From CAZGDB01 sp964524705 (lineage in GTDB: Bacteria; Pseudomonadota; Gammaproteobacteria; Berkiellales; Berkiellaceae), in NCBI GenBank assembly GCA_964524705.1, contig CAZGDB010000004.1, forward strand, positions 1 to 64,000: a stretch of 64,000 nucleotides of DNA, written 5' to 3'. Both the position numbers and the translations under genes were made by a program. Within the stretch, counting starts at the first letter, position 1. Each line of letters opens with the position of its first letter. The notes below the pieces were generated by a model. It made no database searches. It was not told the DNA's origin and saw nothing but the letters and a program-made list of their open reading frames with translations. Below are positions 35,337 through 44,727 of the stretch, in pieces.

Positions 35337-38300
35337 CTAAACACTGGGTGAGGCTAAATCATCATCTGAATCCTCTTCAATCAAACTTGCATGAGGAATA
35401 ACCGCTTGTTTCCATTGCGCCCACCGCTCTTCCTCGGGTGGAGGCCCCAAAAAGAAAGTTCGTACAGCAGTCTTGAGGGTGCCAACCTCTCGATACAGAG
35501 TGCTTGCTTCAAACATTAAATACTCAACTAAATCTAATCTTGGGAACTGCTCAAAAACTTGTTGGCCTTGTTTAGGGTAGTCCATTAAAGGAGCCCAAAA
35601 AACTGTGTTTTTTTTATGCAGGCGTAAAAACCCACGAACATCTTTTACAAATTTTTTATGTGGTTTTTTGCCTTTAAACACATTCTTTAAGATCGTTTTT
35701 GCCATTTCAAAATTTGAGTCCATCTTATTTTTTTCTTCAACATTGACGGGCGTCAGGCAGGTTGCAATGAGTTCACGCACGAACGATAGATCTTGCTCCT
35801 GTCTACATAAAGCAGAAAAAAGAATCGCATCAACTAAAGATTGATCTAAACGACTCATATTCCCTAACTGTTGATAAGTAAGTTTTACGACCTTTAAAAA
35901 AACACGTTTATAGTCTTCATAACGCTCTTTATTATTTTTATAATTTTCTTTTAATTCTTGAAAACAAGTATATCTTAACGTGTCTCTAATTTTTTGAGCC
36001 CAATAACTCGCACAACTATTTTTCTTAAAATACCGGTGAGTCGCATACAAAGTACTCCACACACACCATCTATTAGATGCTTCAAAGCCAAATAAAAACT
36101 GTAAATCTAAGTTTACTTTCCAATCATTAAACTGTACTGCTTTAACTGCGTGAAAATCTTCTATCAAAGGAACAGCCAATTTTTCTATTAATTGCGAAGT
36201 ATAAGCTGTGACTCGTTTTGCAATTTTAACAGATGGTTCATCTTTCATGGTATTGATTACACAAAGATACCCATTTTCCCAATCCTCAGGCAACCGACAT
36301 AACTGTTCTCTTTGTGCAGCCAACCCATAATATACACCTAACTGAGGCAGAAATTCTGGATATTGCTTTACTAATTCACGCATTTGTTTAAAAGACACGC
36401 CTGTCCAAAAAACCGGCTGGGTTAATAAGCGTTTTAAATAATAGGTGTTTTCTTTTAATACCCGTATGATTCCATCTGTTCCGGTCGTGACCATTTCTTG
36501 TAAGAGTTTTTTAATTTCACCTTCTGAGACGACGACATGGTTCAAATACGCATCAAAATGGGTGAACAATTCAGGAGGCAACGCTGCCCCCGATCCATAA
36601 GCAACTAAGGCTTTCCCTAATGCTCCTAAACGATTTACCATTTCAATATTGTGTTTCACCGCATCAGGCGTGCCCTGCAATATTTGTAATGTTAAAAGTT
36701 GAGTGTCAACAGAATTACCCACTACTAAAGCAGTGCTCTGTTGAATTTGTTGTACCAAGGCCTGTTGGCTAAACCCCTCTAACAATCCCATCGGTACTTG
36801 CTGACAATACAACAACACACCAGAAAGCCCAATACAACCCTGTTGTGAGAGTTCTGCTATGAATGCAGGATGATAGGCGATCCCTTGCTGTAGGCTCAAG
36901 AGTTCAAACCAACTCAAATTATTCGGCAATACTACTTGTCTTAAAAATGCAGTCTCAGCATCACGCAGTCTATGAACTGAATTGTGCACTACTAAGGCCT
37001 GATGCTGTTCTTGATATTGTTTATTGAGTTCTGTCAGCCAATAGGATAAATAATCAGATTGGTATTGTTGAATATTGTCTGTAGGTTCCAGGCACGCTAA
37101 CACCGATAAAATCTCAATAGACAAAACCCTGTTAGGATAACTAAAAAAAGTCCGTATCTTATCTTGCACCAACTGTTTTTGCAGTTCTAGAGTTGAATCC
37201 TGCAACTCTGTATACGTCATACGCCATAGCTTCAAAGCATTCAGATCTAAAGGTTGTTCCCGACCTTCTAAACACGCTATTACTGCATATCCTAAAGCGC
37301 GCCATTCTCGATTCATGCATTCCAACTGCTCTTGCACCAACTGTTGTTGTGCTGGCATCAAACATCCAATTACCTCTCTACTACGAATACGTGGTAATTT
37401 TAATAACAACTGTTGTACTACCGGAAGGACTTCCGCGCTTGTCCCGCCTTCTGCTTGAATCGCTGTTTCTAATGCCTGCACTGTGGAAAAATAAGGACCC
37501 TCTTCGATTAAAGCGCGTAATACCGGTGAGGCTTGTCCTGCTGCTTGTAATAAGGCTACATTCAAGCCTCTGCCAGCATTACCTTCCACTAAGGGCTGGT
37601 CTGTTGGTTGCGTTAATTTCTCTATTGGTAATTGACAGACTAATGCTATTACACTGGGTAATCTCGCTAACATGTCAGAATCTTGTACAAATACGGTACT
37701 TAAATTCACTAGATGTTGCACCAGCACTATAGGATTAGGATGCCGTCTAAGTGTCTCACTCGCATACAATCCTTCCTGTACCGTCTCTAACAATTGTGCA
37801 CGATACCCTACCCACGCCTGCTTCAATCCTAAATCTATCTGCTGTAATCTATATCTGGCCCAAAAATTCCAGATTGCCGGTCTCAATTTAGCATAGCTCT
37901 GTTGATATTCTTGATACTTTATTTGTAAGGCAGCACAGTTATTCAATAAGGCAAGCCTACTACTCAAATCAGTAGTATTATTTAAACGCGCACTTTCACT
38001 ATTAAATTCATATTCTAAGGCTACCGTATGCAACAAGGTTTCTATCCATACGCCACTCACTCTGTCCCAGACATATTGTAAAAAACTTGTCGCCCAGTTT
38101 AAAAAAGTCTTTCCCTCAGGAGTCTCCAAAATCGCCGCACTGGCGACTATCCCCACACACAGGGCAGCAAGCCCGAAGGCCCAATACACTGTCGTGAATC
38201 CTGCCACTAGCCAAAACCCACGCGTGAGCTGTTTCATCATCGCTTCTGTAGGTTGGAATGTGGTAATACCTAATAAACTTGCTGCCAGTGCCAGTTGTTG

Positions 38301-38630
38301 CCCTAAAGCGGTATACCGCAACCCATAACCCGCTGCTAATCCAATAATAATCCAGGACCACCCCCAAACGGATCCTAACACCCACAGAGACCAAAAGATT
38401 GCCGCTTGTTTTAAGCGCTCTAACACGATGTGCTGGCTCGCTACCTCTATTACTACGCATGCATTGGCTTGCTGCTCCAAGACAGTTTGCTGGTCAAAAG
38501 AAAATAATGCTGCATAACGCTGCACTAGTAACCGTGCCAACCGTGGTGTGGCTACTGGCAGCATTGCAATATGCTGATGGTAAGCAGCAAAGACACCCGC
38601 CTCCACCAATCTTTGAAAAAAAGTTAGCAT
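35337..38630 (-). CDS. Large hypothetical membrane-anchored protein
   Basis: 1097 residues, not recognised. Residues about 75-185 contain two hydrophobic hairpins (IFWSLWVLGSVWGWSWIIIGLAAGY and GFWLVAGFTTVYWAFGLAALCVGIVASAAIL regions); the remaining 900 residues look all-helical and rich in Leu and Gln, with an acidic end (EEDSDDDLASPSV). I see no enzymatic motif. It is the longest gene of the window, lies after the hldD/210-codon gene in the same direction, and has its own promoter at 38669-38696. The ribosome site is poor. Candidate roles are an envelope scaffold or a secreted effector; both are guesses. The 242 bases downstream (35095-35336) hold nothing recognisable. Confidence 0.75.
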   Translation of the reverse strand: MLTFFQRLVEAGVFAAYHQHIAMLPVATPRLARLLVQRYAALFSFDQQTVLEQQANACVVIEVASQHIVLERLKQAAIFWSLWVLGSVWGWSWIIIGLAAGYGLRYTALGQQLALAASLLGITTFQPTEAMMKQLTRGFWLVAGFTTVYWAFGLAALCVGIVASAAILETPEGKTFLNWATSFLQYVWDRVSGVWIETLLHTVALEYEFNSESARLNNTTDLSSRLALLNNCAALQIKYQEYQQSYAKLRPAIWNFWARYRLQQIDLGLKQAWVGYRAQLLETVQEGLYASETLRRHPNPIVLVQHLVNLSTVFVQDSDMLARLPSVIALVCQLPIEKLTQPTDQPLVEGNAGRGLNVALLQAAGQASPVLRALIEEGPYFSTVQALETAIQAEGGTSAEVLPVVQQLLLKLPRIRSREVIGCLMPAQQQLVQEQLECMNREWRALGYAVIACLEGREQPLDLNALKLWRMTYTELQDSTLELQKQLVQDKIRTFFSYPNRVLSIEILSVLACLEPTDNIQQYQSDYLSYWLTELNKQYQEQHQALVVHNSVHRLRDAETAFLRQVVLPNNLSWFELLSLQQGIAYHPAFIAELSQQGCIGLSGVLLYCQQVPMGLLEGFSQQALVQQIQQSTALVVGNSVDTQLLTLQILQGTPDAVKHNIEMVNRLGALGKALVAYGSGAALPPELFTHFDAYLNHVVVSEGEIKKLLQEMVTTGTDGIIRVLKENTYYLKRLLTQPVFWTGVSFKQMRELVKQYPEFLPQLGVYYGLAAQREQLCRLPEDWENGYLCVINTMKDEPSVKIAKRVTAYTSQLIEKLAVPLIEDFHAVKAVQFNDWKVNLDLQFLFGFEASNRWCVWSTLYATHRYFKKNSCASYWAQKIRDTLRYTCFQELKENYKNNKERYEDYKRVFLKVVKLTYQQLGNMSRLDQSLVDAILFSALCRQEQDLSFVRELIATCLTPVNVEEKNKMDSNFEMAKTILKNVFKGKKPHKKFVKDVRGFLRLHKKNTVFWAPLMDYPKQGQQVFEQFPRLDLVEYLMFEASTLYREVGTLKTAVRTFFLGPPPEEERWAQWKQAVIPHASLIEEDSDDDLASPSV

Positions 38631-38668
38631 AATAATTAACTAGCGCTCTGTACGTATAATCATGCGCC

Positions 38669-38696
38669 ATTATAGTCAGACAACCCGCTTTGTAAA
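38669..38696 (-). promoter_or_regulatory. Promoter of the 1097-residue protein gene, overlapping a palindrome
   Basis: On the minus strand TTTACA (rc of 38691-38696), a 16-base spacer and TATAAT (rc of 38669-38674), a perfect -10. The -35 lies inside the 14-base palindrome CGCTTTGTAAAGCG (38686-38699), a plausible operator. The expected transcript start is about 30 bases before the ATG. Confidence 0.65.
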
Positions 38697-38700
38697 GCGA

Positions 38701-39318
38701 TTAGATGCTCAAGGGGATAAAAGGTAAGGCAGTCTGTGCATGCTCTTGCAGTAAGGTAGGATCTTGCCCCAATAAACGCAGCAACTTAAAATATGGCTTT
38801 AAGTTTCCAAACTGAAACTCTAAATAAGCCGCTTCTAAATCGATTTGATAGGGAGAATCCGCTACTTGCATACGCTCATGCATTCTTATGAACCACTGTT
38901 GTAGGGCGATAATTTGTTCAGGAGTTAATTTTAACGTGATATTTTTAAGTTCAATGGCTTGAATTTGAGCTTTTGTTAAAGGCACTAAAGTTTTGTAATG
39001 TCGACGCCGCCACTTAGTCCATTGTTTTAGAGCTAATTGACTCCCAAACATTCCACAGGTCCCCACCCCCCAGGTATATAACAATGTAATCAACGCCGTC
39101 GCTGTGGGGCCGGCAACCGAAAACCAAGAAAATAAAACCGTTTGAAATTGTAAGCCCACCTCTGGATAAAAGACATTAGGATATAATGCCCCCGCTACAG
39201 AGAAGCCCGTGGTCATCATGGGCTTTAAACACCGACGAGGTGCTCGTAACCATGCGACGTGTTCATGCCAACCTAAACTCTCAAGTCCCGTGTATACTGC
39301 CTGCAGGATTTTTGCCAT
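38701..39318 (-). CDS. Hypothetical membrane protein downstream of hldD
   Basis: 205 residues from the ATG at 39318; a GTG at 39333 would add five residues. Not recognised. Residues about 55-95 are hydrophobic and probably form one or two membrane segments (LFSWFSVAGPTATALITLLYTWGVG), followed by a basic stretch (KQWTKWRRRHYK) and a soluble helical C-terminus. The 5' end overlaps the hldD 3' end by 38 bases, so it is co-translated with the heptose genes. That setting suggests an envelope role. Confidence 0.65.
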   Translation of the reverse strand: MAKILQAVYTGLESLGWHEHVAWLRAPRRCLKPMMTTGFSVAGALYPNVFYPEVGLQFQTVLFSWFSVAGPTATALITLLYTWGVGTCGMFGSQLALKQWTKWRRRHYKTLVPLTKAQIQAIELKNITLKLTPEQIIALQQWFIRMHERMQVADSPYQIDLEAAYLEFQFGNLKPYFKLLRLLGQDPTLLQEHAQTALPFIPLSI

Positions 39319-40267
39319 GCGCGTAGTTTCCACTCACCGTGTCTAAGTATTGCTTTACCCCCTCTTCAACGGTCTGAAAAGGAGCCCCATACCCAGCTTG
39401 CCTTAACAAGGATAAATCTGCCTGGGTAAAACTCTGATAATGCCCTACCAAATGCTCTGGAAAAGGAATGTAACTAATCTCCCCTCGTCCAAACCAACGA
39501 ACCACTGCTTCCGCTAACGCTTTAAAGGTTGTGCTCGCCCCTGTGCCTACATTAAAGATGCCATAAGGCACAGCATTTTCCCATGCCCACAGATTCACCT
39601 TCACTACATCTTCACTATAGACAAAATCTCGGCGTTGTTCCCCATCTGCGTAACCACCACTGCCTGCAAACAACCGCAAAGCGCCTGTTGCCAAAATCTG
39701 TTCCGCAAAATGGTAGACACAGCTGGCCATTTTGCCTTTATGGGCTTCACCGGGCCCATACACATTAAAGTAGCGCAAACCAACGACCGGCGCCACAAAA
39801 TGTGCGTGTTTCTGTCGCACATATTGATCAAACTGCCATTTAGAAAAAGCGTACATGTTGCACGGCGCTTCATGTTCCATTTTTTCCACAAAAACCGTGC
39901 CATTTCCATAGACTGAGGCACTAGAAGCATAAATCAATGGTATTTTTTTCCGTTGGCAATAGGTCAATAAACTTTTACTGTATGCGTAATTATTCCGCAT
40001 CAAGTACTGTCCATCCCATTCCTGAGTATCTGAACATGCGCCTAAATGAAATACGACTTCCACAGTATCGGCAAACTGATCTGATTCTATAACTTTTAGA
40101 AAATCTTCCCGATCCCAGTAATCTGCAAAGTTCAACCCCTGTAAGTTCAGCATCTTTTTGCCGTTTTTCAGATGGTCTACAATCACAATATTCGTATGCC
40201 CTTTAGCATTCAACGCGCGCACCAAGGTGCTTCCAATGAGTCCTGCACCGCCAGTAACTACGATCAT
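39281..40267 (-). CDS. hldD: ADP-L-glycero-D-manno-heptose 6-epimerase
   Basis: 328 residues. Last step of ADP-heptose synthesis for the LPS inner core. NADP-binding TGGAGLIGSTLVRAL at the N-terminus, VVDHLKNGKKMLNL and ADYWDREDF are diagnostic of HldD. The catalytic Ser-Tyr-Lys area is ASSASVYG and NMYAFSKWQFD, followed by GLRYFNVYGPGE. It overlaps hldE by 4 bases (ATGA type), so the two pathway enzymes are coupled. Confidence 0.96.
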   Translation of the reverse strand: MIVVTGGAGLIGSTLVRALNAKGHTNIVIVDHLKNGKKMLNLQGLNFADYWDREDFLKVIESDQFADTVEVVFHLGACSDTQEWDGQYLMRNNYAYSKSLLTYCQRKKIPLIYASSASVYGNGTVFVEKMEHEAPCNMYAFSKWQFDQYVRQKHAHFVAPVVGLRYFNVYGPGEAHKGKMASCVYHFAEQILATGALRLFAGSGGYADGEQRRDFVYSEDVVKVNLWAWENAVPYGIFNVGTGASTTFKALAEAVVRWFGRGEISYIPFPEHLVGHYQSFTQADLSLLRQAGYGAPFQTVEEGVKQYLDTVSGNYAHGKNPAGSIHGT

Positions 40268-41688
40268 ACGGCTACCTCTTGTGAACCTTTTACTGCAATT
40301 TTTGAAATCAATTTAGTGCTAGAATATCCGTCTACAAAAGGCAAAATACATACCTGCCCTCCCCGTGACTCAACAAAGGCTGCCCCAACCACGCTAGCAG
40401 GCGTATAATCCCCACCTTTAACGAGAATATCCGGCTCTATATGGGTAATCAATGCCTCTGGCGTATCTTCATCAAAGGCGACCACCTGATCTACACACCG
40501 CAACGCTGCCAATAACTCTAAGCGTACTGCTAACGGCTGTATCGGCCGTGTCGGACCTTTAAGTCTAGCAATAGAAGCATCCGTATTCACGCCGATCACC
40601 AATACATCCCCTAGTGCTCGAGCAGCTTCCAGATACCGGATATGCCCCGGATGTAGCAAATCAAAACATCCATTAGTAAAAACAATTTTTTTACCTTGTG
40701 CGTGCTGTGCACGACTCCAAGCTTGCGCATCTTTACCGTCCAGTATACGAACCCCTTTACGCTGCACACTGTGCCACTGTAATTCTTGTCGACTCACCGT
40801 TGCCGTTCCACGTTTAGCAACCACTAAACCTGCAGCTAGATTGGCATATTCCATAGCAGTGGGTAAGGATAAATCAGCAGCAAGACAAGCAGCCAATGTT
40901 GCAATCACAGTATCCCCTGCTCCGGTAATATCAAAGACTTCCAATGCAGTTGCCAATAAATGTATCCTAGGCGCATTTTTTGTTAATAAGCTCATCCCTT
41001 GTGCCCCTTGTGTCACTAAGATTGCTTCAATATTATGGGCTTCTAAAAAGGCGCTGACTTGTGCTTGCGTTTGCTCCCAATCCTTCACAGGCCCAAACAC
41101 CAACTCAAACTCTTTTAAGTTAGGCGTCAATAACGTTGCACCCGCATAATCACTAAAATCGTTAGACTTAGGATCTACAACCACCTTAACTCCTGCATCT
41201 CGGGCAACTTGAATCCACTCTAAACAGGGCATTAAACTGCCTTTACCATAATCTGACAGTACTAGCACTTTATAATCTGACCAGTTAATCGCCAATTCCT
41301 GTGCACGTGTTTGTAAGGAAGGATAATGTTCTTCATGATCTACACGCAGTAGTTGTTGTACACCACCCACTAAACGAAGTTTCACAATAGTCGGTGCTTT
41401 GCTCTCTAATAAATGTGTGGTCAAATACGGTTGTTCTAATAACGCTTGAAGTTGTGCTCCTGCAGTATCGTTGCCACAATACCCAACCAAAGTAGTTGGG
41501 ATTTCTAAATGCACCAAGTTTAATGCCACATTGGCAGCCCCACCTGCAGCGGAAACTTGTTGTGACACTTTGACCACAGGCACAGGCGCCTCTGGTGACA
41601 AGCGCTGTGCATGCCCATACCAATACTGGTCTAGCATCACATCCCCCATGACCAAGACTTTTCCTGCGTGCTTCAGATCTAACATCAT
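40264..41688 (-). CDS. hldE: Bifunctional heptose-7-phosphate kinase / heptose-1-phosphate adenylyltransferase
   Basis: 474 residues, two domains. Residues about 1-320: PfkB/ribokinase fold with GGAANVALNL and the catalytic DITGAGDTVIATLAACLA. Residues about 340-474: nucleotidyltransferase with VFTNGCFDLLHPGHIRYLEAA (HxGH) and GVNTDASIARLKGPTRPI. It makes ADP-D-glycero-heptose, the substrate of HldD. The gene heads the hldE-hldD-unknown trio. ATG codons at residues 1 and 2 are both possible. Confidence 0.96.
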   Translation of the reverse strand: MMLDLKHAGKVLVMGDVMLDQYWYGHAQRLSPEAPVPVVKVSQQVSAAGGAANVALNLVHLEIPTTLVGYCGNDTAGAQLQALLEQPYLTTHLLESKAPTIVKLRLVGGVQQLLRVDHEEHYPSLQTRAQELAINWSDYKVLVLSDYGKGSLMPCLEWIQVARDAGVKVVVDPKSNDFSDYAGATLLTPNLKEFELVFGPVKDWEQTQAQVSAFLEAHNIEAILVTQGAQGMSLLTKNAPRIHLLATALEVFDITGAGDTVIATLAACLAADLSLPTAMEYANLAAGLVVAKRGTATVSRQELQWHSVQRKGVRILDGKDAQAWSRAQHAQGKKIVFTNGCFDLLHPGHIRYLEAARALGDVLVIGVNTDASIARLKGPTRPIQPLAVRLELLAALRCVDQVVAFDEDTPEALITHIEPDILVKGGDYTPASVVGAAFVESRGGQVCILPFVDGYSSTKLISKIAVKGSQEVAV

Positions 41689-41753
41689 GTAATTTGCCTA
41701 ACTATTTTTATGCTATCGCCCAAAAGTGTTTTGATTGTACAACAAGGTGTTCC

Positions 41754-42581
41754 CTAACTTAAATATTGATCTACACCTTGCGCAGCCTTTAACACAGGTT
41801 CTTCCAATCTTTTTAAAAAACGTTGGTGATTTTCTTCTGCAGATGCACGGCTTTGTAGAGGATGCCAGAGATGAATAACAAAGCTATAAAACTGACCATT
41901 TTTTCGGTAAATATGCTGACGTTGTAAACGTACGACAAAATCAGAGTCCTCATAGCCCCATCCTATAAAGGCTTCTTCAAAACCATTCACTGCAATGGCA
42001 TCTTTTTTAAAGACTGCTAAGTTACAGGTTTTAGCGCCACGCCAACGCCAAGGAGAGAGATACCGTATCCAGCCTAAAGGAAGATGTAACAAGGGAAAGA
42101 GTTTATTACAGCCCCCTTGAAAAAACACTTTCATCCAGTCCCACATCCCATATTGATAGACGGGTAAATAGGGTTCTTGTAACACCGTATCGGTAAAGTT
42201 TTGTTCTAAGAGGACGCGATTACCTGTTACAAACCACCCCGGATGAGCCAAGGCACGATGGTGTGCAATAAAATGTTCTTCTAAAATACAATCCCCATCA
42301 ATAAAAATCAGATATTCTCCTGTAGCCGCAGCAATTGCACGATTACGAATCATTGCTGCTCTAAAACCTACATCTTCGTGCCAAACATGTACTACAGGAA
42401 TTGTAGTCTTATGTTGCCAATCCCTAATAACAGTACGCGTATCTTCTGCTGAACCATCATCGGCAATGACAATTTCATCCGGTAAGGAAGTTTGTGCAGT
42501 TGCAGATCTTAAAACTGCATCTAAGGCTTCTGGCCAGTTATAAGTGGTGATGATAAGGGAAACACGGAAGTTGGGCTGCAT
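41754..42581 (-). CDS. GT2 glycosyltransferase with galactosyltransferase-type C-terminal motif
   Basis: 275 residues from the ATG at 42581, chosen because AAGGATT lies 7 bases upstream and MQPNFRVSLIITTYNW is the expected GT-A first strand; a longer reading would extend 135 bases into waaL. VIADDGSAEDT and YLIFIDGDCI carry the nucleotide-binding Asp and the DxD. CNLAVFKKDA and FIGWGYEDSDFVVRL form the GWGxED acceptor-site motif found in chondroitin-synthase-like and LPS core enzymes. It probably adds a core sugar. Overlaps the waaL 3' end by about 60 bases. Confidence 0.88.
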   Translation of the reverse strand: MQPNFRVSLIITTYNWPEALDAVLRSATAQTSLPDEIVIADDGSAEDTRTVIRDWQHKTTIPVVHVWHEDVGFRAAMIRNRAIAAATGEYLIFIDGDCILEEHFIAHHRALAHPGWFVTGNRVLLEQNFTDTVLQEPYLPVYQYGMWDWMKVFFQGGCNKLFPLLHLPLGWIRYLSPWRWRGAKTCNLAVFKKDAIAVNGFEEAFIGWGYEDSDFVVRLQRQHIYRKNGQFYSFVIHLWHPLQSRASAEENHQRFLKRLEEPVLKAAQGVDQYLS

Positions 42582-43723
42582 AAAGAATCCTTTTGTCCAA
42601 ACGGGAAGGCTAAACCTAAAAAGAGTAAAAATGTTGTACCCTCTGTAAAATCCATTAACCAAGAGTTCAGCACACATCCTAAAGCAAAGGCGCTCACCCA
42701 GGCTGCAAGATACCAAGATTGTCCAGCAGTACGTAATAAAAATAAAGTGTATAAAATTGGCGCAGCTAAGCCAAAACTCACCGCCAAATTCAAATATTCA
42801 TTATGAGGGTTTCTGGTCAACAAGCTAGGATCTGCATTTTGGGCAAAAGCCGATTCAAATCCAGCGCCCCCTACCCCCCACAAAGGAGAAGTTTGTATCA
42901 AGTCCCAGGAATGCTGTACAAAATACCAACGTTGTCCTAAAGAAGAACTAAAATCACCCTCTAATACGGCAAGCCATCCATCCCAAACCTGGAGCCAGCG
43001 ATCCATAAATAAAGACTCTGGATGTAATAAAAAAACAGTACTAATCCCCCCCACTAGTAACCCCACAATACGTTGCCATCGGGGAAGTAAGGGATACATA
43101 CGAACACTTAAAAACAATACAAATAATCCAGCAACCAAATACCCTGTACGTCCTTTACTAAAAAAGAATATATAAAGTAATAATATCCCTAAGGCGGCTA
43201 CCTTTTTTACATCAATACGCGTTGCTAAGGTGTGTGCACCTAATAAAAAAAAGGCACAGGCCATTAAATAATTCGTTTTTAAATAGTTCATAAACACAGC
43301 AGCATCGGCATATTTACCCCATTCTGGGATCCAACCGATACTTTTAGCCATACCAATCCCCGCCGTAGCTAACATGACTGCAATAAATGCTTTTTCAGCA
43401 ACAGGACGCACCATACACCCAGCTTGCCTAAAGGTCAGGATGATCCAAGGCAACAATAATTTATTCCACTTTAAAATATAATCTAAACGTGCTGCGCCTG
43501 TGATCTCAAAGTTGAAACCTGTACGCAAAACTATATACAACCACAATACTGCCAAAATTTTTAAAACAGGATACGCTTCTAAAACTTGACGTTTAGCCTG
43601 ACTAGAAGTTTGATAACACCATAACAATCCTAATACGCTCAGCATGGCTTGTGCCACTGCTGTAGAAACGGGCAAACTCATCGCTAAAGCAATAATACTC
43701 CAACCTGCTACTCGATGCTGCAT
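42521..43723 (-). CDS. waaL: O-antigen ligase family membrane protein (WaaL/Wzy_C)
   Basis: 400 residues with about 10 membrane segments. The Wzy_C region has the large periplasmic-loop motif SLGQRWYFVQHSWDLI...SPLWGVGGAGFESAF followed by NPHNEYLNLAVSFG, whose Arg and His are catalytic in WaaL. It would transfer polymer from undecaprenyl diphosphate to the lipid A core at the periplasmic face. A polymerase (Wzy) role cannot be excluded by sequence, but the location among waaC, waaF and core transferases favours ligase. Overlaps waaC by 16 bases. Confidence 0.82.
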   Translation of the reverse strand: MQHRVAGWSIIALAMSLPVSTAVAQAMLSVLGLLWCYQTSSQAKRQVLEAYPVLKILAVLWLYIVLRTGFNFEITGAARLDYILKWNKLLLPWIILTFRQAGCMVRPVAEKAFIAVMLATAGIGMAKSIGWIPEWGKYADAAVFMNYLKTNYLMACAFFLLGAHTLATRIDVKKVAALGILLLYIFFFSKGRTGYLVAGLFVLFLSVRMYPLLPRWQRIVGLLVGGISTVFLLHPESLFMDRWLQVWDGWLAVLEGDFSSSLGQRWYFVQHSWDLIQTSPLWGVGGAGFESAFAQNADPSLLTRNPHNEYLNLAVSFGLAAPILYTLFLLRTAGQSWYLAAWVSAFALGCVLNSWLMDFTEGTTFLLFLGLAFPFGQKDSLCSPTSVFPLSSPLITGQKP

Positions 43724-44727
43724 AACAAGGTCTCCAAAGCTTTCATTACTTGATTAGGCATTAAATCTTGTAAACATAATGCGGTGTCCGATTGATAACG
43801 ACACACTCGTGCTAAACATGGTTGACATGCCTTTTGCGTTTGTAAATGGGTTTGATGTAACCCCCGTGTCCCAGTGCGGGTAAAATCAGTGGGTCCAAAT
43901 AAACTCAATTGGGGCAAACCAATGGCCGCAGCCAAATGTGCTAGCCCTGTATCCCCTGCAATCGCCGCACGTGCACTATAGAGTGCTTGATATAAAGTAT
44001 GTAAGGACCCTTTAGGATATAAAGTCACATGCTCAGGTGGTAAATCTTCGACTATCCAGCGTGCGCGTTGTTCTTCTACGGTATTTCCCCAGGTCAAGGC
44101 AATAGGATATTCTGCTTGTACTAACAAAGTTGCCAATCTTTTCCAATAATCTCCGGGCCAGTGTTTAGAAACCCACGTGGTACCATGGAATAAAAAAATA
44201 GGCCCTGAACGATTATTTTGGGTATTCACCAAAGGCAACCCATAATCAATTTCCCCATCCAGATCTGTAGGATACCCTAAAGTTTGGGCAAACAAATTTT
44301 TTACCCGTAATATAGCATGATCCATCGGCACCACATATTTATGTCTATAACATAAACTAGCCCAACCTTCTCTTGCCGATTTCCAAGATAACCCTGCGCT
44401 ATTACCCCCGGCCATTAATGTTAAAATACCACTTTTAATGAGGCCTTGTGCATCAATGACATAATCATAAGAAGTAGCACGCAATTGTTGCTTTAACGTT
44501 GAAAAATAACTTTCCTTCCAAAATGCAGCTTTATTTTTTTTATAAAATCGTAAATTCACTGGTATGACTTGACGTACAGCAGGATGCAAAGCAGGAACTT
44601 CTGCCAAGCTCTGTTCTACGACCCAATCACAAACCAAATCTGGAAACTGTGCTCGCGCTGCCTGCAAAGCGGGAAAACTATGAATTAAATCCCCTAAAGA
44701 GCTCAACTTGACTAATAAAATCTGCAT
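43708..44727 (-). CDS. waaC: LPS heptosyltransferase I
   Basis: 339 residues from the ATG at 44727, which overlaps the waaF stop by one base (TGATG) and gives the standard N-terminus MQILLVKLSSLGDLIHSFPAL. GT9 GT-B fold; FLFHGTTWVSKHWPGDYWKRL and the C-terminal AIAGDTGLAHLAAAIGLPQLSLFGPTDFTRTG are diagnostic. It adds the first heptose to Kdo. The preceding in-frame extension lies within waaF and is not used. Confidence 0.95.
   Translation of the reverse strand: MQILLVKLSSLGDLIHSFPALQAARAQFPDLVCDWVVEQSLAEVPALHPAVRQVIPVNLRFYKKNKAAFWKESYFSTLKQQLRATSYDYVIDAQGLIKSGILTLMAGGNSAGLSWKSAREGWASLCYRHKYVVPMDHAILRVKNLFAQTLGYPTDLDGEIDYGLPLVNTQNNRSGPIFLFHGTTWVSKHWPGDYWKRLATLLVQAEYPIALTWGNTVEEQRARWIVEDLPPEHVTLYPKGSLHTLYQALYSARAAIAGDTGLAHLAAAIGLPQLSLFGPTDFTRTGTRGLHQTHLQTQKACQPCLARVCRYQSDTALCLQDLMPNQVMKALETLLCSIE

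Noticed and set aside
42582..42716. N-terminal extension of the GT2 enzyme inside waaL
   Set aside because: The extension has no glycosyltransferase sequence, and ATG 42581 has a good ribosome site. Similar extensions were trimmed for waaC, waaF, murU, djlA and the DegS-like gene.
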